Source: Cryptomeria japonica
Lineage: Eukaryota > Streptophyta > Pinopsida > Cupressales > Cupressaceae
Direction: 5' to 3'
NCBI RefSeq assembly: GCF_030272615.1
Contig: NC_081414.1
Span: 577,001 to 641,000 of the forward strand
Length of the DNA: 64,000 nucleotides
Shown: positions 12,560 to 24,754 of the stretch, one piece after another
How the letters are laid out: each line of letters opens with the position of its first letter
Numbering within the stretch: position 1 is the first letter of the stretch
The notes under the pieces: generated by a model
What the model saw: the letters and a program-made list of their open reading frames with translations, nothing else
Told to the model about the DNA's origin: nothing
Databases searched by the model: none
Program-made: the position numbers and the translations under genes

Positions 12560-13860
12560 CTGCCTTTAATCTTATTTGTTGGACTTCAAGACACTTGGTT
12601 TGCAGACATTGCATATTACCTGACTTATGGAGACTATCTAGTGCACCTCTTTCCGAGAGAAAAATGAAACCTAAGATTAAAGGCTGCTAAATATGTCATT
12701 TTTGATGATGTGTTGTACAAGAAGGGGTTTGATGGGACTTTCCTGCGCTGCGTAGATAGGTCACTTAAAGAGACTATTGAAAACTTTTCATGATGAAGCT
12801 TGTGGTGGTCATTTTTCATCAGCAATAACTACTTATAAAATCTTGAGAAATTGTTATTTTTGGTCGGGTATGTTCAAGGACGCTTATGCTTGGGGAGCTA
12901 AGTGTGAAAAGTGCAAATTATTCATTGGGAAGCCACAACTTGCAGCATTGCCTCTCAGACCCGTAGTTATTGATGAACCATTTAAACAACGGGGTTTAGA
13001 TTTTATAGGTCCACTGTCACCTACTTCAAGTGTCGGACATATGCACATATTGACTGCCACTGATTACTTCACCAAATGGGTTGAAGCCATTCCGGTGCGG
13101 AAGACAACTTTTGAGCTAGTTTGCAATTTTCTTAAAGAAAATATTCTGGTTCATTTTGGGGTCCCCCAGAATATTGTGGTTGATAACGCAACCAATTTCT
13201 CTTCTACTGAGATCTCAATATTTTGTTATGATCATGGGATTTCTCTTGCTCACTCTTCATATTATTATCCCCAGGATAATGGCTAGGCAGAGTCGAGCAA
13301 TAAAAATCCAATAAACATTATGAAGAAGCTGGTGAGTGAAAACTTCAAAGACCGGCACAAGAAGTTGTATGAGGCTCTCTGGGTGGATCGCACATCTCCA
13401 AAAGGAGCCATAGGGATGTCACCTTTTGAACTAGTGTATGGCATGGGAGCTCAATTATCACTTCCCCTGGAACTTGCAGCTTCAAAGTTACAAACAATCG
13501 TTGAGGATGCATATTTTCAAGATTATTTGGAGAAGAGAATTATGAATTTAATGAGGATTGAAGAAGAAAGAGATAAATTGGTTGATCAGATTACAAAACA
13601 TTAGATGCGGCTCAACAAAATATTTGACAGGAGAGCCAGGCCACAAAAAATTTATGCAGGGTGATCAAGTTTTACTTTGGGACAGTAGAAGGGAACCAAA
13701 AGGGGCACATGGAAAGTTCGAGTCACTATGGAAAGGACCATTCTTAATTCATGAGGTAAAGGGGCCTAATTCATTCAAACTTGCATATTAGAATGCTTTT
13801 GTTCTTCCCCTGATCTATAATGGGCAGGATTTGAACTTATATCAATTGTAAGCAGGAGTC
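12560..13860 (+). pseudogene. Element A integrase
   Basis: Would insert the cDNA. The zinc-binding HHCC region is at about 12783-12930 (FHDEACGGHFSS, then CEKCK). The catalytic core carries GLDFIGPLSP (D, about 12996), VDNATNFSS (D, about 13180) and a third acidic residue just after a TAG stop at 13285-13287, where the family has Q. The C-terminal part has MSPFELVYGMGAQLSLPLE (about 13418) and the beta-barrel-like VLLWDSRREPKGAHGKF...LWKGPF (about 13669-13740). One stop and a frameshift near 13600 break it. Confidence 0.88.
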
Positions 13861-14022
13861 CCCTGCAAGTCTTGTACATAAAGTTTTGTTGTGTTTAGTT
13901 AGTTGTTTTGGTTCTATTTTGTTTTGCTTCGGTCCTTTCTGATTAAAGGCTTGTTTTCAAAACCAGAGATCTTGGGATTCATGTCTTGGTCCCTTGTCGT
14001 CCCAGTCCCTAGTCAGAGCCAA

Positions 14023-17000
14023 TGTTAGTCCCCCTTTTTTTTTGAGTTTCAATTCAAAAGTCGTCCTTTAATTATTATTTTCCTTTTCGGTTGTGTGTTT
14101 CCTTCCTTTGAACTTAAGTGATTGAACCTTGTCTTATTTCAAAGTTCAAGTTCAATGTCCACTTTAAAGTTAGTTGTCTTCGCGACTTTGTTTCATGGTA
14201 AAAGGCGAGCACTATTGTTGAAATTTCATGTTGAACTTGAACTTTTGAACCATTTGGTTCAAGGTTCAAGGTTCAAAGTTAGTTGTGCGTCAGTCTTATC
14301 TTTGCTCATTCGCTGTCTTTTTTTTTTTTATGTCGTGAAGACTGTTTTGGGTTGTGTTCTATGTTTCTTCTCAAAGTTGAACTTGAACCCTTGAACCTTT
14401 TGGTTTTTGGTTCTTGGTTCAATGTTTGAAATTCATAATTTGAGGCCTCATTCAGAAGTGGTGCATGTATCATGCAAGGAAAATGACAGCGAGAAAGCAA
14501 ATATTCCGGGAAGTTTGGGATTTCAATTTCTAACTATGCCAAGTAATTATGGTAATTTGTGTGACATGTAATGGAGTGACTTGAAATTAAATGCATGTTG
14601 TATATCCATCAAATCAGGTGTCAATTCACACAAGCTTACTTAATTAGTGCAACTAGCAAGGATTTGAGTGAGATTTTATTCATTTTTATTGTAAAAACTA
14701 GCAATCTCTCAAGTATTTTCTTAGTTTCTTAGTAGCTGTGAAAGCGAAGGAGGCCGGAGGTATTGTATCTGCACTCTAAAGGTTTCGGGAATTTTTTGTC
14801 AAGATCAAGTTATTTTCAATTATTTCTTCTCCCGTTGTATTTTCTTGCTCAGAAGCTAGCTGTTGTCTGTTTCCTTTGTTGTAAAAGTGGAATTCCTTTT
14901 GTTCCTCAAGTTGTTTGATAAGTATGAGAGGGGTCATCACGAGGCCAACTCTGTCAAAATTGGGTCATACTTCCTATTTGATTAGCTCATTACCGAAGAT
15001 GGGCGACACTTCATTGGCATAAGCAGACCTCACTGACTTCCTAGAAAGAGCTAAGAATCCAGCTTAGAATTCAATCATGGAGAAAATCATAAGAAGTGGT
15101 CTGATTGAAGCCGCTGCATTTCCTGTTGCAGCACCGTGCCTGGAGATGGTTTTACAATGCATGAACCAGTATGATGCAAAACAAAGGTGTATTAGGGCTA
15201 TCAATGGAGAGGTGTTGTTGAAAATTTATAGGGAGACTGTAATGGTAGCCATGGGAATTCCCCATAAGGAGTCATATGAAGACTGGAGCATTGGTACCTC
15301 GTACTCTTTCTTCTCTAAGAATAAGAGTACCTACAAAAGCATAATTGCTAGAAACTGGTTGCTCAAAATAAAAAAGAAGGTTACAGGTTGCCAAGGCCAC
15401 TCACAAGAGAACATTTTATAACAAAAGTGTGGGATATTGTTATTTTATTGAACAAAATGAAGGGAAATGCTCATGCCTTCTATTGGGAAGACTGGATGTA
15501 TTTCTACATTCAAGTTATGTTGAATGGAAGCGCTTATTTAGACTAGAAGCAAGTTATTGTGGAGAGATTACATGAGGGCTTAAACAAATTTGTAGGGATG
15601 TGCGGTTTTTATATGTCCTCATACATGTTTTATATGTTCGCTTGAAATCAATATTAGAATGATTTATACCATGAACCTTGGGTTGATGGGATAATGATTT
15701 ACGAATACTACCCTCACCTGCAGTAGCATAAATATGCTAAAAACTTCATGAGGTGGAACGATACTTTTGCAGGTAGACTAGTTCATGAGTTGCAAGGTAA
15801 CATAAACAAAAGATTATCAACATAAGCGATGGAATTTGTAGGTATCTACGGTAGTTTCTTAATTCAGTTTTCTCAGTTCACTTATATTAGAGTTGGCGGC
15901 TTTTAGGGTGAACCTTTTAGGTTACCTAGGTATGCTCTAGATAGTTATATTTTGATTAAGGTCAGTCGATAGCTCGCCTACATTGATAAAAGAAATGAAG
16001 GGAAGTCTAGAGTTGTTTTTCATGTAGAGTTGGGTTATTATACCTGTAAATCAGTTTCAGATGCTTTAAATCTTGAACTTGAATTCAAGAAGTTCAATTT
16101 TTGCAGTCATATGTTGCTAGACGCAAATTTGATAGCCGCGGGTATGCCATAGACAACTTGAATATTGGTATTGATTTTAATCATGAACTTCAACTGGAAG
16201 ACTACTAGGAGAACTTTAATAATGAGTCTGAAGTCAGAAAGAGACTGTGGTCTAGTTTCACAATTCAACAAATTGTGACGATGGGTCTATCTATGAATGT
16301 CTTTGATGTACAAGAGGATGAGGGCAAATAAGTTGTCGATCCCTTGTTCAATGAGAATATATAGGGGAAACCTATTCCAAAATTTGATTGGGATAGAAAA
16401 GGAGATGACAACCTTCAAGTTAAAACCTTCAACATAATTATACAGACTGAAAGATGGCTAAAGGACCGTCGTTTTGGACAGTAGTCCATTTCTGCATCAA
16501 GGAGTAGAAAAGTTGGCTGAACTCGTGCAGCTTCACAAGTATCTTTTCTCTCTTCTAAAATTTCTATTGATGTTGCAGGTAATGAAAAATAGAGGACCCA
16601 AAAAATTAAAATTGCAAACTTAGGAGAATCTTCTCTAAGTTCCTTCCCTATTCGCATCACACGCTCCCGTAGTAAGAAGAACGGTACAAATCCACTTGTG
16701 GTAGATTTGGACTCTGAAGAATAAATTCAAGGGACGATGGATGCCAAACTATCGGGCAAGCTCATTGTTGATGCTACTGACAAGGGAAAGGAGATTCAAG
16801 AAGCATGGGACTCTATAAATGCCATGGTTGTTGTTATCACTAGCCAACAAACATCTCCACCCAAGGAAACATCTACTGTCCCCAAATGGTTAAACACTTC
16901 ACTTAGCAAGACACAAAATGTAATTCCAATCTTTATTCCAATAGAAGATATGCTTAGTAAATGTTTGGGGAGAATGTCAAAGTCCAAGAAACTCAAATTT

Positions 17001-18827
17001 GAAGCAATGATAGATGTAGATGATCAAACAAGGCATTGGGTTGCAAAGGTAGCTCGACCTCCAACGGATAAAGATGGTGAGATCGTCACTGAAAAATAAT
17101 TTGTTATTGAGAGACTTGATTTAGTGGTGGCCTCTCAGGTTGTAGACGCCAAACACCTGGAGACCTCCACCAAGAGAATTTTGACCATGACTTGGAAGGA
17201 CAAAAAATATAAGAATGTAATGAAATAGATTATAATGCAGATGGCTCAGTACATCAATGTCATACAAGACCCCAATCCACAACCGCTTTCCCAGGTACCT
17301 TTGTCATTTTATTTCAAGTCACCAATGAACCAAAAATTGCTTGATCAGGTTCAGAGAAGTCAGATGGTAGCAGACGTTTTTAGTGAGTGGCTTGAATCAA
17401 TTGCTCAACAAGTCACAAGCTACATCTCTGATCTGATTAAGGTATTTGGAAGTGCAGAGTTTGTGGGCAAGAAATAAGAAACAAAAATAATCACCTAGGA
17501 GAAAGAGAAAAACAAATGGGTAGTTGTGCTCAAACAAATGAGAGATACCCAAAGGTATGGAGTCATGAACTTCCTGGCAGAAAAACCAGTGCATGGTCTA
17601 GACGACAATGTGCTTTATGTATGTAAAGAAAATATCGAATGGAGGAACTCAATTATTGAACAGGGGCATGAAGAATCAATCAAACGTTCGAAGGAGTTAA
17701 AAGAATTGATTAATATTATGCAAAAATATATGAAGTGCATAGATATTCAACTCTTGAAAGATGATAGGAAGACACTTGAAGGTTTAGCTAATATGATTCA
17801 AGCCTTCAAGGATCGAGTTCAACAAATCCAAGAAGCAAAATCCTTAACAATAGAAGACTTCTCAAAAATTGCACGATTTGAATCCATGCTGGTTGTTTGC
17901 TTTGATATCTCGAGACACATAAGGGCAAAGTTATATAGGTGAGAAAGTAGAAGGAGGTCTAGAAGCAGCGAATACTTCATATTGGTCTTTCGCAGTACCA
18001 TCTCATCTTCAACTTGTCTACAACTCATTTGGAATGGCGCAATATCTGTAGCACTCCTTCACCTCAGGAGAAACAGGTGGAGGCCATGTCGACTACCAGA
18101 GCTTGATTACATAGTTGTTGCTTGTGACTTATTCCACTTTTCCTATTTTGGTAGTTGCTTTTTAGTTATAAGGATATACTTCTTTGATTGTCAGGGAGAG
18201 TTAAACATTTTACTCTGGTTTTAATTGTAAATAACTATCATGGCCAGGTGGCTATATATACTCTGTTATAAGCCTTGTAAAAGGTCCAAATTTTTTTTGG
18301 CTGAGATAGGACATAAGCTTTATATTTTTGCAATGCTATGTATTATGAATGAAAGACAAATTGATCTGTGAATGAGATTGCAGTATATTTCATCTTTTAA
18401 ATCTGTGTATTTATAAATTGAAGTGTGAATCTTTGTGAAGATTTGATTCAATTGCGAAATTTGTCATATTTCTGATGCAGTGTATGTGAATGTGCAAAAA
18501 GAAAAACTTCTGAAATATCTATCTTGCCGATTAAAGGAATGAAATTCTGTGAGTTTTTAAAAAAAAATTGTGCTTAAAAATATTTGCGGTATTCATTTTG
18601 TGTTGACAAATGAATTCTTAAATACCTTTAATGCTTTCTGGTAAAAAGTGTGCATAGAAATTATTGTAACCTAAGCTTATTGAAAATTATTCTTGGGGAC
18701 CTGTACTCGTATACAAAGGTTAACTATTTAAGAAGTTATCCAACTATTGGTGTGTTTTGTCTTTCATTTATGGGCATGCAGAAGTTAAAGAATTGAATTG
18801 TGTGAAAGACAAATCTATTAACCAACA
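14023..18827 (+). mobile_element. Element A 3' LTR (4.8 kb)
   Basis: Colinear with 3289-8098 throughout, with small indels. No strong purine tract directly precedes it (the flank is CTAGTCAGAGCCAA), which is odd for a gypsy polypurine tract and may be mutational decay. TATA box at 18253-18260. Ends TTAACCAACA, followed by the target duplication AATGA. Confidence 0.9.
14924..17942 (+). pseudogene. LTR-encoded accessory protein, decayed copy in the A 3' LTR
   Basis: Second copy of the frame at 4180-7236. It reads through two stops of the 5' copy (YDAKQRC at 15177, HKESYEDW at 15268) but has its own frameshift at about 15370, a stop at about 15545 and a TAA in the acidic linker at about 16723. 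Stops at about 15724, 16328 and 17227 are shared with the 5' copy. The best open segments are 15077-15421, 16737-17099 and 17526-17942. The last encodes a basic, alpha-helical tail. Mostly private stops in each LTR suggest that the source copy was far more intact than either LTR is now. Confidence 0.75.
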
Positions 18828-20328
18828 AATGATCAACTAGACTAGGAGATAAAGAATGAAGCACAAATGAACTTGAAATTGAACAAACTTGCAGATCTGA
18901 AACTGATATACTGAAAGAATGAAAGGGGAAGGATTTTGGATGTGTACCTAATGCTGCAAATTAAATAAAATTTACCAGGACTAGGGTGCCACATCACTTT
19001 CCTTGATGGACTGATAGAGAGTTGCAACTGAAAGGATGCAAACTGGAGACCCTGAAGTTGTATCTTGCCAAAAATTACTAAAAAGTGGAGGGACCACAGT
19101 GCCACACCCCTGTCCTAGGTAGTACCAGGGTTCCACGCCCCTTTCCTTGATATATTTCTGCACTTCTGATACTTCTGAGTGGTTTTGATGCCTTTTTTCT
19201 AGAGCTGAAAGTCCTTCCGGGTACCTATTTTTGCACCTGCAACTGAAAAGGGAAGGTTTGGGTGGCTATATAGGGTTTTACCTCAGTAAAACCCCTATTT
19301 TGGTGATTTCCACCTCCACAAATAGTCGATAATGTATTAAAAATGTGTGTGCTAGAACCTTGTGTCTATGCAAGATCCTAGAATGAAAGCAAACAATCTA
19401 GAGCAACCCTAAAGAATAAACCCTAAATGCTTGTAATTGACAAAGTAAATGCTCTAAATCAATGATGCAAAGTGATGTAAAGCATGAATGTAAATATGCA
19501 AGTTGATGTAAAGAAGCTCATACAAAGATATGAAAATAAGATGAAATCATACCAATCTGCAAGGGAGAGATATTGCCACAAGATCTCCTATTACTCTCCA
19601 ATGTCTTCAAGGCTCCTAATTGATGATGAATGCTTGATGAAATTCTTGATGAATGTTGTTGAATATTGTTGAAGACTTCACATAGGCTTCTCTTTCACTA
19701 CACAGAAGGCTCCTTGTGCTTGCTTTGTTGAAAACTCCCTTAGATTAGATAGATCTTAGTTGCCTTCAAATGAAGAAAGAGAGCTCTTATGTATGAAACT
19801 CTAGATCTTAATTTTGACTTAATTCCGCCTTTAGGCTGACCTAGGAATTGAATTTCCCTCCAATATTTTGGGGTTAAGCATTATAATATCATAGAATTGT
19901 GCTCCCAAAATTTCGAGAAAAAGCTGAGGACCATGTGCACTCCCGCCACGGTTCGACCAACTTTTCACCAAATTTTCAGGACTGTTAAATATGATGATAT
20001 TAGAGAGAATTACAAAGTTACAACTGATTTTGAGGTGTTTTGATATGCGAAATCGAGCCTTAAAGGTCAAAATAGGACATAACTAGGGTTTATGATTAAA
20101 TGATTTATTGGAGGAATAAAATAAAAAGGGGCACACTTAAGGTAAAGGGCCCAATTTTATGATGTATGAAGTGATGAAATATGACTTTAGATTTAATTAA
20201 ATTAATTAATTAAATTCTTAAATAGAAATTAGAAATGCAAGATGCAAGACATTCTAAGGCGGGTGCTAACCTAAGTGTGAAATTGCACCACCCTGGCAAG
20301 GGTGTACATTTTACGACACTACAATATG

Positions 20329-20948
20329 TGATTACATTAAAGATGCAAAGCATCATTATCTGTCATTGCAAATTTGAGGTATATCTTTCCATTGCTTATT
20401 TAAGTATTTTCAATATCTCATTCAAGGTTAATTCCTAAATCGGGGTTTGACTTAGGCAAACCCCTATTCCCAACCTATTTTGTTTCTCTAGTGTGTGTAG
20501 GAATAGATACAGAGTTGGGATCTTCAAAATTGGCTTTATTTATAATGACAAATCAATCCCCCATTGGAGCAAAAAAAGTGTCGAGGACCAAAGTGTTCGT
20601 CGTCGACCGCTCTAGTCCTGACAAATCAGGAGCTTCTTCTAGGAACAAGTCTGAATACTCTTATAATCATTTGTTCCAGGTTCGTGGCTCAATCCAACGA
20701 TTGTAGCTCACTATTCACACATAATTACTTCAATTTCAACTTGTTTACTCTAATTTCACCATCTTCAATAATTCAATTCAACTCAAGGAAAGAAGAGGCT
20801 CATCCAAGATCCCTGGAATCTGATCAACAAGAAGACCTCTTAGGTTTAGATTTATCAAATTTCTATCTTTCCCTAATGTATTGGTCCCTAAATAAAAATT
20901 AGCGGTTTTCATCCTTCTTGTGGTGGAAACCCTAATTTTTTACCAACA
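20329..20948 (+). mobile_element. Element F 5' LTR, right part
   Basis: Aligns with 25345-25946 (TGAGGTATATCTTTCCATTG, CAATCCCCCATTGGAG, TGGTGGAAACCCTAATTTTT). Ends CCAACA at 20948, followed by a TTTTGGTGAACAC primer-site-like sequence. Confidence 0.8.
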
Positions 20949-21325
20949 GATTTTGGTGAACACAACTCCTTACACCTTTAATTCTGATTTATGTTCTCAG
21001 ATCTTAGTGTTTATGCAATTTAAAATTAAAATTTACATTTACAAGTTTAATTTCCAATTGAATTTTAAAAATTTAGAGGTTAATTTTGCAAAAACCCTAA
21101 TTTTTTCTAAAATTGAGCTTGTGGGTTGCCTAATTTGGATTAATTGTTTCAGATATGGTTTAGAAACATTTAAATTTTCACATTCATATTCATAGATCTC
21201 ATTTTAATCTTACATAAATTTAGAGGTTTATTCATTAAAAAAACCCTAATTTATTTTGGTTAATTAGATTTGTGGGTTGTATAATTCATCACTTTAATTT
21301 TCAAATTTGAATTCGAAAATTAATA

Positions 21326-22760
21326 ATGACAGTTAAAAGGTCACATTTATTTGTTATTTCGCATATGATTACTTTGTTTTTCAATATTATGTATCATAAT
21401 CATGTGTTGGATAATGGCTTCTTTCACTTCACATTACTTTTTTTCATTCATAACACTTTGACATATTGCATTTTTAGAATTTCCAAATTTATTCCTTTCA
21501 ATCAATTAAATATCAAATCTTTCGTTTATAGTGTATGTTGTTTTATTGTGATATTTTTAGGAAAATGCATTCCATATATAGATCATATTAAAGCTTTTGT
21601 AGATCCCAATCCTAGAGATGTTAATGGAAAACCTAATACTTGTACCTCTCCTAGGGTATCTAATGTGAATGAAGAACAAGCTAATACTCCTATAAATGAT
21701 CTCTCTAATGGAGAACAAGGATTGAAGAGCAACTTGGAACCATATTCTTCTCACACATATACCCTAGTGCAAGGGGGGCAACATCAAAATATTGGTGTTT
21801 CTATCTCTCTAGATCCTCCTTATTCTACTAGAGCGTATTTTAATCATCAAAACATTTGCACACAAGATGATGTTATGAATTTTATTCATGATCTATCTCC
21901 CAAAATAACATTAAGCAAAGATGAGGCCTTAGATGATGAGGACCTTTCTTCCCAATCTACCAAAGAGGATATGCACCATGAAAGAAAGACAAATCCTCTA
22001 CAAGATATTCCTTCATTTGCTTGTCCCTTTGTTCCTTCTAAAAACACTTACATTAGAAATTTCAAAGAAATTCATTATAATGTTCCTCCTCATTTTCAAT
22101 TAAGAAATTCTTATAGGAGTGTCTTTAACACAATATCAAACACAAGGTTTTGGAGGACAAAGACTTGGAAAATTTGAACAAGAAATTAGAGTCCCTATAA
22201 ATCCTCCTACACAGACTAGCATAGAAGGCTTAAGAAATTATCATAATTCTCTTATGGATGATATCCTTAGGATTCAAGACTTCAAAGATCATCTTGCAAG
22301 ATAGAAAACCTATCATTAAGCTAAAAGTGTTTCTTCAAATTTTCCTTTTTGCTTATATCACCAAACTAATGAACACACTACCAATGATTGTCTTGATTTT
22401 CAAAATAGAATGCAAGGACTCATTGATAGAGGCATAGTTAGAATCATAGATGACAATCATTCTTCTTCTAACAATCCTTGTGCTGCATCAAAAGAGACAA
22501 GACCTAATCCTATTGATGATAAGGAAAGATTAGCAACTATAACCTTTTGAAAGTTAAAGTATGATAAGAATGTTGTTTTTCCTTTCGTGGAGTTTAGCAA
22601 AAAGCATAAAGAAGGTAGTGAGAGTTGTCTTTTTCATCATGGTGGTTCTCATTCTCTTGGAAAATGTAAAGCATTTAAGGAATTTGTTCAAGAATAATTT
22701 CATAGGGCTCAAATAGATCTTTCAACTGATCCTGCTTTCTTTCTTTGTGAGAAAGCAGTG
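21326..22760 (+). pseudogene. Element F gag-like region
   Basis: The open stretch 21326-22177 encodes a hydrophilic protein (NPRDVNGKPNTCTSPRVSN and onward) with no recognised domain in its first part. After a frameshift at about 22140 the other frame shows two zinc-finger-like arrays: CLYHQTNEHTTNDCLDF (about 22350) and CLFHHGGSHSLGKCKAF (about 22630). Both have the C..H....H....C spacing seen in Tat/Ogre-type Gag proteins, and each is followed by a typical L..RG.. or F..R.QI helix. No pol follows. Broken by several stops. Confidence 0.6.
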
Positions 22761-22799
22761 CCTTAGCATTCTTCTCACCCTTCATGTTTCTCTTCACCC

Positions 22800-23032
22800 T
22801 ATGACACAAGTAGTTAACTTAATTGGGGTCTCTTTTTAATACGAGATGATTCTTTTTAAAAATCAAACATCTTGGGGCATCAAAATGGTTCATCCTTGCC
22901 TCTATATTATTTCTTTTCTATATAAGATTTTACCAATTCCTTTTAAGGGTTGCATTTATCATATTTTTATATCCTTTCTTGCATGAAATAGTATGTCTCT
23001 TATGATAAATCTCTTCTTGGGGGAGTTTTCCG

Positions 23033-23064
<32 letters not shown>

Positions 23065-24754
23065 AAGATTACCTCTTCTTTAGAGTTGAATTTTACATAT
23101 ATTAATGTCTTTTCTTGCATGGAATATTCCATCACGTGAGTATATTGTGCATTAGCTTATGTCTAATATCTCCTTAGAGGTTGTGTAATTATTCTCATTG
23201 TCCTTACACTAGGGGGAAATGCTTTCTTTCTCTTTTTCCTTTCTAAGGATCTACTTTTTCTTTGTTGAGTGGTGTTTGTTTGTGATTTGATGTCATTCCT
23301 TGTGTGAAGTTGTTGTTTGCTCAAGGAATATCTCTTATGTAAGAGGTGTATGTCCTTGGCTACAACCTCTTTTTCACCTGGAAATGCACATCCATTATAA
23401 ACTTACCCCTAACATTGGGTCAAAAGTGTGTTGTCCTTATGAAGAATCCCTTTCACCTAGCAAAAGGGGGAATGCATGCATTCTTGTTCCCCTTCCTTTC
23501 TTTTGGTAGAAGATGTTATGTTTGTTCAAGAACTCCTCTTAGAGGTAGATGCCTTTTGAGAAAAAGATATCTTCTCCTCCAAGTATCCTCTTTACACTTG
23601 TTCCAAGATATCCCTTTTTCAACTATCTTATTATTGCTTGTAAGAGTATTCTTTTTAGCTTAGATTTATGACATTGTTGCCTAAAGGATCTCTTCTCGGT
23701 GTTGAAGGCGGTTATCCTTCTTTTTATCTTCCTTAAGACATCAACATAGGGCTATGTTGACATCTTAAGGGGGGGCAGCCATGTTTCCCTCTTTGTACTA
23801 TATTCTAACATATCTTTGCATGTCTTAAATAGGGTATTCAAACTCGAAACCAGAGAAAACAAACTCTTATATGAGATGCTTCATGCCTAAAACCAGATGA
23901 TATATGTCTTAGAGAAGGTATACATTACTAAAAGTAGAGAAAACAAACTCTTACACGAGATGTATTAAATGGAGCCACACATTCTTGAAACCAGAGAAAC
24001 AAACTCTTAAACAAGATATTCTTGAAGCTAGACATTCGCCCCTTGGCATTTGCATTTATATTATATGTCTTAAATAGGTTGATGCACACTCGAAACCAGG
24101 AGAAACAAACTCTTATATGGGGTGTTATATACTTGAAACTAGACATCACTTGTACACACACATGAGGATGGGTGAAACTAGCAAAACACAACTAGAATGT
24201 TCTTACTCTCCTCCCCAACATGGATCACCTAGAAAAACAAATCTAGAATGTGTATCCATGTCCTTTCTCATTCTTGTCATGGATCACATAGAAAAACACA
24301 TCTAGCATGTATCCATTCTCCCTCTTTCCATCTTCTCATGAACTCATAGCTTTGCTATTGGTGGTTCATGGATGATGCATGCTTCGGTCTTTTATGTGAT
24401 CACTTGTGTTCTTGAGATGGCATTTTTCAAGAATGATATTAGTGCTTGAGACATTTTGATATCGAGGTCTCTTCAACTAGTTGACTTGAGGTCTTGTTTT
24501 TGGTTTTTAGCTTTTGTGTTGTGTGTCTTTTTATTTTTGTTTGCTTTTTGTTTCCTTTTTGCCTTGTTTTGTGTGTCATTGTATGCATTTGAGTCATTTA
24601 AGATCCCAATATTGGGGGCTTAGTTCCTCGAAACTAGTGATGTCTTATATTCTTTATGATTGCGCTCCTTTCTTCCATCCCTTTCATCTCTCTTTCGTCT
24701 ACTTTACTGTAAGTATTTACATAGGCTCATACTCCAGTTAAAGTGGGGACTAAA
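22800..24754 (+). mobile_element. Element F untranslated internal region and polypurine tract
   Basis: No coding region recognised. It contains a TCTCTC microsatellite, a loosely repeated block at about 23840-24110 (GAAACCAGAGAAAACAAACT recurring with variations) and a purine-rich tract AAAGTGGGGACTAAA (24740-24754) immediately before the 3' LTR. Confidence 0.6.
23033..23060. repeat. (TC)n microsatellite
   Basis: About 14 uninterrupted TC units inside the element F internal region. Confidence 0.9.

Larger units (their letters stand above)
3289..18827 (+). mobile_element. Element A: full-length Tat/Ogre-like Ty3/gypsy retrotransposon with giant LTRs
   Basis: 15.5 kb in total. The 5' LTR is 3289-8098 (4810 bp), the internal region 8099-14022 and the 3' LTR 14023-18827 (4805 bp). 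Termini are TGTTAGTCCCCC and TTAACCAACA. A perfect target-site duplication AATGA lies at 3284-3288 and 18828-18832. Internal domain order is gag, protease, a second (archaeal-type) RNase H, RT, RNase H, integrase. All are broken by stops or frameshifts, so the copy is dead. In a 207-base stretch compared by eye the two LTRs differ at about 15 positions (roughly 7%), which makes this an old insertion. Each LTR carries a decayed copy of the LTR-encoded protein described for B and C. Confidence 0.92.
3096..20323 (-). mobile_element. Solo LTR H, split by element A
   Basis: H is 3096-3288 plus 18833-20323, about 1684 bp without element A. Termini are TG...CA (TGTGGAGGCGGG on the left, GACACTACA on the right). 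It is flanked by a perfect 5-bp duplication ATATG at 3091-3095 and 20324-20328. On the minus strand it begins TGTAGTGTCGTAAAA, which resembles the start of the F LTR, so H is probably a minus-oriented LTR of a related family. No coding capacity seen. Confidence 0.75.

Noticed and set aside
22954-24741. Short plus-strand frames in the F internal region
   Set aside because: Short, low-complexity and without any recognisable motif; the region is the untranslated 3' part of a non-autonomous element.
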